Assembly: GCA_004292755.1 (NCBI GenBank)
Contig: RDXE01000030.1
Coordinates: 28,115 to 92,114 of the forward strand
Origin: Alphaproteobacteria bacterium
GTDB lineage: Bacteria; Pseudomonadota; Alphaproteobacteria; Elsterales; Elsteraceae
Length of the DNA stretch: 64,000 nt
Direction of reading: 5' to 3'
The notes below the pieces were generated by a model. It made no database searches and was not told the DNA's origin. It saw only the letters and a list, made by a program, of their open reading frames with translations. A program made the position numbers and the translations under genes. Position 1 is the first letter of the stretch, and every line of letters starts with the position of its first letter. Shown here in pieces: positions 53,223-60,974 of the stretch.

Positions 53223-53657
53223 TCACACGCGAACCTGTATGCCGATCCGGGCCAGCAGCGCAAATGCCTCAGCCCGCCGCAGGCCAAGAATGATCAGGGC
53301 GCCAGTCAGCACAAGGCAGGCTTCTGTGAATAGCTTGCCACCGTCATGGTAGGGGTCGATGCCCAACGGGGACACGACGTGGAAGAAAATCGCACCGCTC
53401 ATGATGCCCGCGGCCAAGGCTGCACCGATCACTTGGGTCGGGCGGATCATCAGCAGAATGCCAGCCAGCAATTCCATGCTGCCGACACCAACGCGCATCC
53501 ACCGCTCCAACCCATCCAGGAACAGCCAATCCGTCAGCACTGTGAACAAGAACACGCTGCCGGGATGGCCGCCGAACTTGAACTCCAGATAGCGGATGAA
53601 GATGAAGGTCGCAAAGCCAGCCAAGGGCCAGCAGACAAGGTCGCTCCGGGTCAGCAT
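53223..53657 (-). CDS. DoxX-like integral membrane protein
   Basis: 144 aa, four membrane segments. GVGSMELLAGILLMIRPTQV and AAGIMSGAIFFHVVSPLGI are typical of DoxX/DoxD-like proteins; the rest is KLFTEACLVLTGALIILG. Possibly a quinone-linked membrane subunit; role not known. 12 bp after the cyclase gene. Confidence 0.8.
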   Translation of the reverse strand: MLTRSDLVCWPLAGFATFIFIRYLEFKFGGHPGSVFLFTVLTDWLFLDGLERWMRVGVGSMELLAGILLMIRPTQVIGAALAAGIMSGAIFFHVVSPLGIDPYHDGGKLFTEACLVLTGALIILGLRRAEAFALLARIGIQVRV

Positions 53658-53669
53658 GATTGGGTCCTG

Positions 53670-55568
53670 TCACTTGGCAGTCAGGCGCAAGATGCCAGCG
53701 GCCAGGGCGTCTGGTGCCAACGCGGCAATCGCTTTGGCCATCTGGTCTTGCGGATGATATTCGCAGTAGTGGGCGAGCAAGGTTACAGCGGCTTCATCAC
53801 CAGCGCCGATGGCAGCCGCCACCCTTGCCCACGCCACTGGATCGACCGGCAGGGGGGCCAGGACACTGACGGCCAGCCCCTCGGCACGGCCCGCCATCAC
53901 CACCCGCCCCAGCGGCGCGCTGGCAGGAGCGTCGGGACCCGCGGCCCGGAGCAGCGCGTCAGAGGCGAGGATCCGCGTACCAAGATACTTGTTCGCCCCC
54001 TCCAGGCGCGAGCCGGTGTTCACCGTGTCGCCCGCCGCGCCATATTTTAGCCGATCCCGGCTGCCAAAGCTGCCAACCGTCGCGGGGCCAAGATGCAAGC
54101 CGATCCGGGTCACTCCCAGACCCACGCCGGTGGTCAGCAACTCTGCCCGCACCGTCTCTGCGGCAGCATCCAGCGCGAGGGCGGCCGCCACAGCGTCGGC
54201 CGCGGGGTTGGCGCTGGCAACGGGGGCGCCAAACAGCGCAAACACAGCATCGCCAATGAAATCGACGACAATGCCGCCATGCTGGTCGATCACCGGCACG
54301 ACAGCATCGAGATAGCGATTGAGAATGGCAGTCACTTGATCGGGCGGCAGGGTTTCCGCCAGCGCCGTCCAGCCTGCAATGTCGGTAAACAGCACGGCGA
54401 CGTCCCGGCGCTCCGGCCGGATCTCACCGATGCTGCTCAAAGCGTGCTCAACCACTTGGTCCGGGACGTAGCGACCGAACAGTGCGCGCATGCGCTGGCG
54501 GTCGCGCAGCCCATCGATCATTGAGCGGAAGGCACCAGCGGCCTCCTGCAATTCGCCGATCCGGCTTGCTGGCAGGTCGATGCTCGCCTCTGGTCCATCG
54601 GCAGCGATCCGCCGGGCAGCAACGGCGAGCGCAGCAGCAGGACGCGCGATGCGGCGGCCAACCCACAGGGCGAGGCCAAGGGCACCGATCACCAACGCGA
54701 CACCACCAATCACCATCGTCCGCACGCGCCCAGCCTCGGCTGCGGCAAGATCACCCGAGTAATGCACGCCGACGGTCCACCGTTCCTCCGTCCCAGCATC
54801 CAGCACGCGATAAGCAACCGTGCGGCCATTCGGCAAGGCCTGTGGCGGCGGCGCCTGTCGGCTGGTGTCTGGCTGGAAGGCCGCAAGGCTGGTATCGCCA
54901 AACCGCATGCGATCAGGCAGGGGCCGACCGTTGCGCGCCAACCACGGATGGGCGACCACCATGCTCTGGCCGTACAGGATGAACGGTGTCTCGTCATTGC
55001 TGGTGTCGCGGTCGGCCATCAGGCGGGAGAGGTCCCCCAAGGCGATCAACACCACCATCGCCCCGCCATCGGGCATCGGTGCCAGCACCTCCACCGTCGC
55101 TTGCGCCAACGAACCATGATGCCGGGGCGGCAACCACGTGGGCCCGGTTAGAGTGCGTGCGAACGCCAGGGTGGCAGCCGTGACGGCGCTGTCAAAGGGC
55201 AGGGGGCGTGGTTGGCTCGGGTCGCCCGATGCCAGCCACCAGCCCCCCCCTGTCGGCGCCAGAATCGCCACACCGCTCAAAGCTTCGCTGACGGCAAGCG
55301 ACCCCCGCAGCAGCCGGACAACATTATCCTGGGTCTCGGTGGGGTCAATCGTCACTGCGAGACCAGCGAGGCGCACCGCAGGTGCGACCATGTCCAGCAA
55401 CTGCACCACGGTGCGGTCAATGGTTCGGCTGGTGCGTTCCAGGCGCAAGGCGATGGTGTTGGACCGGGCTGTGTCCAAACCCAGAAGTAGGGCAGAGCCC
55501 GTGCCGACTGCGACCAATCCCCCGAATGCGAGTGCCAGCACCCGCGCGATTGGCAGCCGCAGCGTCAC
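53670..55568 (-). CDS. Membrane class III adenylate/guanylate cyclase
   Basis: 632 aa from GTG 55568, which overlaps the stop of the preceding gene (GTGA). The frame extends to 56090 but that part is out-of-phase sequence over another gene. TM1 (VLALAFGGLVAVGTGSALLL), a ~300-residue periplasmic Cache-like sensor, TM2 (VIGGVALVIGALGLALWVG), a HAMP-like linker, then the cyclase domain from ~390: metal aspartates D396 (LFTDIAGWT) and D440 (FIGDAVFALFGAP), transition-state region GDTVNTGSRLE. The base-selecting lysine (K-F-I-G-D in typical enzymes) is replaced by D436 in VVDFIGD, so nucleotide choice is uncertain. Confidence 0.9.
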   Translation of the reverse strand: MTLRLPIARVLALAFGGLVAVGTGSALLLGLDTARSNTIALRLERTSRTIDRTVVQLLDMVAPAVRLAGLAVTIDPTETQDNVVRLLRGSLAVSEALSGVAILAPTGGGWWLASGDPSQPRPLPFDSAVTAATLAFARTLTGPTWLPPRHHGSLAQATVEVLAPMPDGGAMVVLIALGDLSRLMADRDTSNDETPFILYGQSMVVAHPWLARNGRPLPDRMRFGDTSLAAFQPDTSRQAPPPQALPNGRTVAYRVLDAGTEERWTVGVHYSGDLAAAEAGRVRTMVIGGVALVIGALGLALWVGRRIARPAAALAVAARRIAADGPEASIDLPASRIGELQEAAGAFRSMIDGLRDRQRMRALFGRYVPDQVVEHALSSIGEIRPERRDVAVLFTDIAGWTALAETLPPDQVTAILNRYLDAVVPVIDQHGGIVVDFIGDAVFALFGAPVASANPAADAVAAALALDAAAETVRAELLTTGVGLGVTRIGLHLGPATVGSFGSRDRLKYGAAGDTVNTGSRLEGANKYLGTRILASDALLRAAGPDAPASAPLGRVVMAGRAEGLAVSVLAPLPVDPVAWARVAAAIGAGDEAAVTLLAHYCEYHPQDQMAKAIAALAPDALAAGILRLTAK

Positions 55569-55957
55569 CCGACGTGCCAGCGCAACTGGTTGGCTGCAAC
55601 AACGCCTGCATGCAGCAGGGCAAGGCACAAGACGGTCACAACTGCCGCCAATCCGCCAATGAGCCCTGTCGCAGCGCCAGTCAGCAGCACCAGCACCGTG
55701 TTCGCAGCGACCAGACCCACGATCCGCAGCAGCGCAGACGGGGCGCGCGTGACGATCAGCCAGGGGATCACCGTCACTGCCAGCGCCCCCGCGATCAGCA
55801 CGAGGACCGGGGCCCCGTCTTGCGGCAGAGGGAGTGCTAGTTCCAACGTGGCGGGCAGAACAAACCAAGCGATCAGACCAACCGCCCAGGCTGCTGCCGC
55901 GAGCGAGAGAGCGAGACTGACAGCTGATGGCGTGGTGGAGGCTGACGACGGTGGCAT
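55565..55957 (-). CDS. Small integral membrane protein preceding the cyclase
   Basis: 130 aa, four hydrophobic segments (ALSLAAAAWAVGLIAWFVL, VLVLIAGALAVTVIPWLIV, IVGLVAANTVLVLLTGAATG, GGLAAVVTVLCLALLHAGVV). Family not recognised. Its stop overlaps the cyclase GTG, so the two proteins are made together and may interact. Strong translational coupling is the best evidence that it is real. Confidence 0.72.
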   Translation of the reverse strand: MPPSSASTTPSAVSLALSLAAAAWAVGLIAWFVLPATLELALPLPQDGAPVLVLIAGALAVTVIPWLIVTRAPSALLRIVGLVAANTVLVLLTGAATGLIGGLAAVVTVLCLALLHAGVVAANQLRWHVG

Positions 55958-56140
55958 CTCGTGGGGTTTCCCTCGACAATCCGAAACAACGGCGACATCT
56001 CAACAGGATGGTGACGCGCAAGCAACCATCGGTCCGGTGATGGACGCCATAACCGGGGCAACGATGGGCGAAGTGCCTTGCGCAAGTCATATTGTGGCTA
56101 TTGGTCGCGGTGCGACTTGTTGGACAGGGTAGGGGGTGCT

Positions 56141-56827
56141 GTGGAGGGAGAGTCGGAATACCTGCTGAGCACGACCGGGTCGCTCACAGCGGCCCTTGGT
56201 CAACTCGCGGCAATCGTTGCGAAGCGGATGGGACCGGAGCGTCACCAGGTTCTGGAAGACTTCGTCGACCGCTTGCGTCAAGGGCGCGTTGGGTCAGGGG
56301 CGCTGGCCGTTGGGGATGTCTTCCCACCCTTTCTGCTGGCCGATGCTGACGCCCGCCTTGTCGCGCTTGATGACTTGCTGGCCGACGGGCCGCTGGTCCT
56401 AACCTTCTATCGCGGCGGTTGGTGCCCCTTCTGCTCCTTGACCCTGACAGCTCTTCAAACCGTGGCCGATCGTCTGGCTGCCAGTGGGGCGAAGGTGGTG
56501 GCGATCAGCCCCGACGTTGGGGACGCTCCGAGCGAGACGCGGCGCAATCGCCATCTGAGCTTTCCGGTCCTGTCTGACGCGGACAATGGCCTCGCCCTTG
56601 CCTGTGGCCTGATGATCCGCCTGCCGGACCCGGTGTGCGCCTTGTATCAAAGCTATGGCGTTGATCTGGTGCGTCTCCACGGCAACCCCGCGTGGACTCT
56701 GCCCGTTCCCGGCAGCTTTGTGATCGATCGCGAGGGCATCGTCCGCTACGCCCACATCGATCCCGACTTCCGCCGCCGCCTTGACATCGAGCAGGTGGTA
56801 CGCGTGGTGGAGGGGTTGCGGCGGTAG
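56141..56827 (+). CDS. Peroxiredoxin-like (AhpC/TSA, CxxC) protein
   Basis: 228 aa from GTG 56141 with a GGGGG site; the frame to TTG 56078 is unlikely. N-terminal helical extension (about 1-65), then a thioredoxin fold: ALAVGDVFPPFLLADADARL, FYRGGWCPFCSLTLTALQ with both cysteines in C-P-F-C, VVAISPDVGDAPSETRRN and VPGSFVIDREGIVRYAHI. Such proteins reduce peroxides or thiols. Stands alone, divergent from the membrane gene at 55957. Confidence 0.9.
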   Translation: MEGESEYLLSTTGSLTAALGQLAAIVAKRMGPERHQVLEDFVDRLRQGRVGSGALAVGDVFPPFLLADADARLVALDDLLADGPLVLTFYRGGWCPFCSLTLTALQTVADRLAASGAKVVAISPDVGDAPSETRRNRHLSFPVLSDADNGLALACGLMIRLPDPVCALYQSYGVDLVRLHGNPAWTLPVPGSFVIDREGIVRYAHIDPDFRRRLDIEQVVRVVEGLRR

Positions 56828-56873
56828 GTGGTGCATCCGGCGCAACTGCCACAGTGCCAGCCAACGCTGTGCC

Positions 56874-57344
56874 CTAGATGCTAATGTCCCGCTTCATCAC
56901 CAGCGCGGTTTCTCGCCCAGCGCCGCGGTCGGGGTAGTAGTTGGCGCGGCGGCCGACGATGGTGAAACCCATGCTGAAATAGAGGGCTTGGGCCAGGATG
57001 TTGCCCTCCGCCACCTCCAGGAACATGGCGCGCGCGCCACGGTCGCCAGCCACGGTGATGGCAGTGCTCATCAGCCAGCGGCCGATACCGCAGCGGCGAT
57101 GTTTTGGCAAAACCCCGAGTGACAGAATTTCAGCCTCGCCCGCCACGGCACGCGCCATCACGAAGCCAGCTGGCTGATCAGTCAGCACCGTTGCCACCAC
57201 CGCGAAGGCACCGGGGCCTCGCAGCAGGTCGCGTATGGTGCCAGTGGTCCAACGCTCCTCAAAGCTGCGCTGGTGCAGGGCGGCCAGCAGCTCTGCATGG
57301 GGCTCGCCGACAGTGTGCAGGCGGGGGATCACCATCGTTCTCAT
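56874..57344 (-). CDS. rimI: Ribosomal-protein-alanine N-acetyltransferase RimI
   Basis: 156 aa GNAT enzyme. Acetyl-CoA site LGVLPKHRRCGIGRWLM (R/Q-x-x-G-x-G/A), VAEGNILAQALYFSMGFTIV near the C terminus. Directly after tsaB with ATGA overlap; the tsaB-rimI pairing is widespread and supports the name over other GNATs. Confidence 0.9.
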   Translation of the reverse strand: MRTMVIPRLHTVGEPHAELLAALHQRSFEERWTTGTIRDLLRGPGAFAVVATVLTDQPAGFVMARAVAGEAEILSLGVLPKHRRCGIGRWLMSTAITVAGDRGARAMFLEVAEGNILAQALYFSMGFTIVGRRANYYPDRGAGRETALVMKRDISI

Positions 57345-58003
57345 CGCTTGACCCCTGCCGGGCGCGCGACCGACACGTCGGGGGCGCGAAGATAGAGCGG
57401 TCGGGCAGGCACCACCCGCCCCGCCGCGAGGTCTGCCAATCCAAGGGCTGCGACGATTTCTGCGCGCACGGGGCCAAGCTCGATTGCGGGGGCGTTCAGG
57501 CGGGCGGCCAAACTGCCGATGCGTTGGCCGACCAGAGTGCCCAGCACGATCAATGCGTCCACTGGCTCCAACCGCGGCTCGTGGACCGCGATGCCTTCGG
57601 CGGAGAAGCGTTGCACCATCGGCAGATGCTTTGGATCATCCCCCGGCACAGCCATTGGGCGGGCGTCCAGCACCACGGTCACTGGTCCAATGTCGGGCGG
57701 CAGGGCAGCGCGTTGCGCGCGGAACCCGTCAACCCCCAGGCAAGGGATGGCGCGAGCCAGGGCGATGCCACGGGCAGCCGCCAGTGCCACCCGCAGCCCA
57801 GTGAACGAGCCCGGGCCAATTCCAACCGCGATGGCGCCAACATCATGTCTCCCGCCCAGCACCTCGGCGATCATCGGCATCATGTGAGTGGCATGACCGC
57901 GCTCAACGAACTCTTGGCGTGCGATCAGCACCTGACCATCCCATGCGGTCAAAGACACCGAACAGGCGGCACCAGATGCATCGATGCCCAGCGCTACCGC
58001 CAT
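57341..58003 (-). CDS. tsaB: tRNA threonylcarbamoyladenosine biosynthesis protein TsaB
   Basis: 220 aa. VALGIDASGAACSVSLTAWD at the N terminus and GIGPGSFTGLRVALAAARGI are diagnostic. Partner of TsaD in the t6A modification of ANN-decoding tRNAs. Lacks the metal-binding site of TsaD as expected. Confidence 0.94.
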   Translation of the reverse strand: MAVALGIDASGAACSVSLTAWDGQVLIARQEFVERGHATHMMPMIAEVLGGRHDVGAIAVGIGPGSFTGLRVALAAARGIALARAIPCLGVDGFRAQRAALPPDIGPVTVVLDARPMAVPGDDPKHLPMVQRFSAEGIAVHEPRLEPVDALIVLGTLVGQRIGSLAARLNAPAIELGPVRAEIVAALGLADLAAGRVVPARPLYLRAPDVSVARPAGVKR

Positions 58004-58104
58004 GGGCAGATGCCAAGGTCGCGCTTGCTCAGCGCGCTGGGATCGGCGATGCCTCTCGGCTGTTCCAGCCGCCGCATCCCGACTGGACGCGCAGGGAGGG
58101 AAGG

Positions 58105-58665
58105 ATGACGTTGGTTCCGATCACGGAGGCGAGCCACGGTGTGGTGCTGGATTTGCGCTACGCCACCGCCAACAACATCACAGGTGCGCCGCTGTACCAG
58201 CGGGCCGAGGCATGGCTGCACCAGGATGCTGCCGAGGCACTGGCGCGCGCCGTCAGCCTTGCAGCGCGCCAGGGGTTGCGGCTGCGCCTGTTCGATGCCT
58301 ATCGCCCGCCCGAGGCGCAGTGGCGGCTGTATCGTGCCGCAGGCGGCGGTGCCACGCCGTTCGTTGCCGATCCGCGCAAAGGCTCGCCCCACACCCGAGG
58401 AGTGGCGGTTGATTTGACTCTGATCGGCCCCGATGGCAGTGATCTGGAGATGGGCACAGGATTCGACGATCTGACGCCCAACGCCTTCCACGGCACCGCT
58501 GTTGGCCCGGAGGCCGAGCGCAATCGCCTGCTGCTGTTGGGCCTGATGAGCACGGCGGGCTGGGATTTCTATTCGAAGGAATGGTGGCATTATCAACTCT
58601 TCAATGCGCGACGCTATCCGCTGTGGACGGACTCAACCCTGCCGCGGCGCATCATGGCGCCATGA
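58105..58665 (+). CDS. D-alanyl-D-alanine dipeptidase (VanX/DdpX family)
   Basis: 186 aa from ATG 58105 (GGAGGGAAGG directly before). Zinc motifs: SPHTRGVAVDLTL (S-x-H-x(3)-A-x-D) and KEWWHYQLF (E-x-x-H). LFDAYRPPEAQWRLY carries the conserved arginine of the oxyanion site. No signal peptide, so cytoplasmic. Cuts D-Ala-D-Ala; with no van ligase genes here its likely job is recycling of murein dipeptide. Confidence 0.93.
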   Translation: MTLVPITEASHGVVLDLRYATANNITGAPLYQRAEAWLHQDAAEALARAVSLAARQGLRLRLFDAYRPPEAQWRLYRAAGGGATPFVADPRKGSPHTRGVAVDLTLIGPDGSDLEMGTGFDDLTPNAFHGTAVGPEAERNRLLLLGLMSTAGWDFYSKEWWHYQLFNARRYPLWTDSTLPRRIMAP

Positions 58666-58735
58666 GCCCTGCGACACCAGCACCATTGGTAGACCGCTTG
58701 CAGTTGCCCAGTCGGTTCAGAACACTCGAGCGCCC

Positions 58736-59782
58736 ATGATTCGCCGCTTTCTCGCCCTCACTTGGTTATCCCTTGGCATCGCTGGTGGCGTGATCGCAGC
58801 CGGCGCCCAATCAGCGCACGCCCAGGTCCGCAGTCTGGAGGATGCCTCGGCGGCCGTGGTGCTCGCCTACGCCCGCTTCGGCGACGACACTGCCCCCGCC
58901 GCCTCCATCCGTCTGGACCAGTTCGACGCGCACCTGCGGGAGCTGCGCTCCGGCGGCTACACGGTGCTGCCGCTGGGGGAGGTGCTGGGCGCACTGCGCG
59001 AGGGGCGGTCACTGCCGCCGCGCAGCGTGGTGATCACCATTGATGAAGGCCACCGCAGCGCCTATCGCGAGGCCTGGCCGCGTCTGCGCGAGGCTGGTCT
59101 GCCCTTCACCGTGTTTGTGGCGAGCGATACGATCGATCGCAACACCGGCACCCACATGAGTTGGGGCGAACTGCGGGAATTGGCATCTGCGGGGGTCACC
59201 ATCGGTCAGATGGGGGCAAGCCATGCCCGTCTGGCGATGGCGGACCGCAGCACAGCCATCAGCCAGATTGTGCGCGCCACGGAGCGCATGACAGCGGAAC
59301 TTGGCCGCCCGCCCCTTGTCCTGTCATGGCCCTATGGCGAGGTCTCGGCGGTACTTAAGCCGTTGCTGACAGGCCTTGGCGTGCGGGCTGCGCTGGGCCT
59401 GCACTCTGGTGTCGCGCATGCTGGCAGCGACATGCTCTATCTGCCGCGCTTCACCCAGAACGAGGCGCTTGGCTCCATCGACCGCTTCCAGCTGGTCGCC
59501 AAAGCCTTGCCGCTGGTGGTGAGCGACGTCGTGCCCGACCATTGGCTGGTCGACCGCAACCCGCCCGCCATCGGCTTCACGGTTGAGCCGCAAACCGGCG
59601 ATATCGACCAATTGGCCTGCTTCATGGCTGGCATCGGTCGCGTTGAGGTGGAGCGCCTGGGCCGCCGCCTGGAACTCCGCCTCACCGAAGCCCTTCCCTC
59701 TGGCCGGACCCGCCTCAACTGCACGATGCCGCTGGAGGACAACCGCTGGCGCTGGTTCGGTGCGCAGATCACGGTGAATTGA
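58736..59782 (+). CDS. Polysaccharide deacetylase-like (NodB-fold) exported protein, degenerate metal site
   Basis: 348 aa from ATG 58736. Signal peptide MIRRFLALTWLSLGIAGGVI, cut near SAHAQ. NodB-fold pattern like PgaB: QFDAHLRELRSGGYTVLPLG, PRSVVITIDEGHRSAYREAW, GLPFTVFVASDTI, HMSWGELRELASAGVTIGQM and LVLSWPYGEVS. Canonical motif T-F-D-D-G reads T-I-D103-E104-G, and the H-x(3)-H motif reads M159-GAS-H163. One metal aspartate is Glu and one histidine is Met. It may bind polysaccharide without hydrolysing it, or use altered ligands. Confidence 0.85.
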   Translation: MIRRFLALTWLSLGIAGGVIAAGAQSAHAQVRSLEDASAAVVLAYARFGDDTAPAASIRLDQFDAHLRELRSGGYTVLPLGEVLGALREGRSLPPRSVVITIDEGHRSAYREAWPRLREAGLPFTVFVASDTIDRNTGTHMSWGELRELASAGVTIGQMGASHARLAMADRSTAISQIVRATERMTAELGRPPLVLSWPYGEVSAVLKPLLTGLGVRAALGLHSGVAHAGSDMLYLPRFTQNEALGSIDRFQLVAKALPLVVSDVVPDHWLVDRNPPAIGFTVEPQTGDIDQLACFMAGIGRVEVERLGRRLELRLTEALPSGRTRLNCTMPLEDNRWRWFGAQITVN

Positions 59783-59785
59783 GGG

Positions 59786-59807
59786 GGGGGGCAGATCACC
59801 GCCCCCC
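59786..59807. terminator. Shared hairpin between deacetylase-like gene and ald
   Basis: 7-bp GC stem (GGGGGGC / GCCCCCC), 8-nt loop, in the 36-bp gap between convergent genes. No T-run. Confidence 0.5.
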
Positions 59808-59818
59808 ACCTGTTCCAG

Positions 59819-60937
59819 CTATAACTCCAGCGCTACCTCGGCCTTCACGGCCTTCTCCCCAACGGCGTCGGCGACGGCTTTGTAGGTGATGGCACCGGCG
59901 TGGACGTTCAGGCCTTGCAGCAGGTGGCGGTTGTTGGCCATCGCCTTGCGGGGACCCTGGCTTGCCAGGTCAAGGACGAAGGGCAGGGTGGCGTTGGTCA
60001 GTGCCAGGGTAGAGGTGCGGGCCACAGCACCCGGCATATTGGTGACGCAGTAGTGGATGACGCCATGTTGAACATAGATCGGTTCGGCATGGCTGGTCGG
60101 GCGGGATGTCGCAAAGCAGCCGCCCTGGTCAATCGCCACATCCACAATCACGGCGCCTGCGCGCATTGACTGCACCGCTGCGTCCGACACCAGCTTTGGG
60201 GCGGATGCGCCGGGGATCAAGACAGTGCCGATCACCAAGTCGGCGTCGCGCACCTGATCATCAATGGTCTGACGGGTTGAATACAGGGTTTGCAGTTTGG
60301 CGCCGAACAGGTCGTCCAATTCCTTCAACCGCTGCATCGAGCGATCAATCACCACCACCTTGGCTTCCAAGCCCATTGCCATGCGGGCAGCGTTGGTGCC
60401 AGCGACACCGCCGCCCAGAATCACCACCTTGCCCGCAGCGACACCAGGCACACCGCCCAGCAGGATGCCGCGGCCACCTTGTTCGCGCTCCAGATAGTGC
60501 GCGCCAACCTGAACCGACATCCGGCCCGCGACTTCCGACATCGGCGCCAACAGCGGCAAGCCGCCGCGAGGGTCGGTCACGGTCTCGTAGGCGATGCAGG
60601 TGGCACCTGACGCGACCAGCAGTTCGGTCAAATGCGGCTCAGCGGCCAGATGCAGATAGGTGAACAGGGTCTGGCCGGGCTTCAGGCGCTTGGCCTCCAC
60701 CGGTTGCGGTTCCTTCACCTTCACGATCATCTCGGCTGCGGCGAACACTGCGTCGGCATCGGGGGCGATGGTGGCCCCGGCTGCGACGTAGTCGGAATCG
60801 TCAAAGCCAATACCGGCCCCGGCCTTGGTTTCGACCGTGACGGTGTGGCCGCGCTCCGCCAGTTCCCGGGCCCCGGCGGGGGTTAGACCGACGCGATATT
60901 CGTGAGTCTTGATCTCCTTCGGCACGCCAATATGCAT
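59819..60937 (-). CDS. ald: Alanine dehydrogenase
   Basis: 372 aa, full length. [20 protein letters not shown] at the N terminus, [23 protein letters not shown]-binding [19 protein letters not shown] and [19 protein letters not shown]. Interconverts alanine and pyruvate plus ammonium. 37 bp after glnD, same strand. Confidence 0.96.
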   Translation of the reverse strand: MHIGVPKEIKTHEYRVGLTPAGARELAERGHTVTVETKAGAGIGFDDSDYVAAGATIAPDADAVFAAAEMIVKVKEPQPVEAKRLKPGQTLFTYLHLAAEPHLTELLVASGATCIAYETVTDPRGGLPLLAPMSEVAGRMSVQVGAHYLEREQGGRGILLGGVPGVAAGKVVILGGGVAGTNAARMAMGLEAKVVVIDRSMQRLKELDDLFGAKLQTLYSTRQTIDDQVRDADLVIGTVLIPGASAPKLVSDAAVQSMRAGAVIVDVAIDQGGCFATSRPTSHAEPIYVQHGVIHYCVTNMPGAVARTSTLALTNATLPFVLDLASQGPRKAMANNRHLLQGLNVHAGAITYKAVADAVGEKAVKAEVALEL

Positions 60938-60974
60938 GACGATGGGTCCTCCCTGGTGTGTTTGTTTGGTTGGA

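Noticed and set aside
55569..56090. N-terminal extension of the cyclase
   Set aside because: Lies over the 130-aa membrane protein gene in another frame and is Arg/Cys-rich non-conserved sequence.
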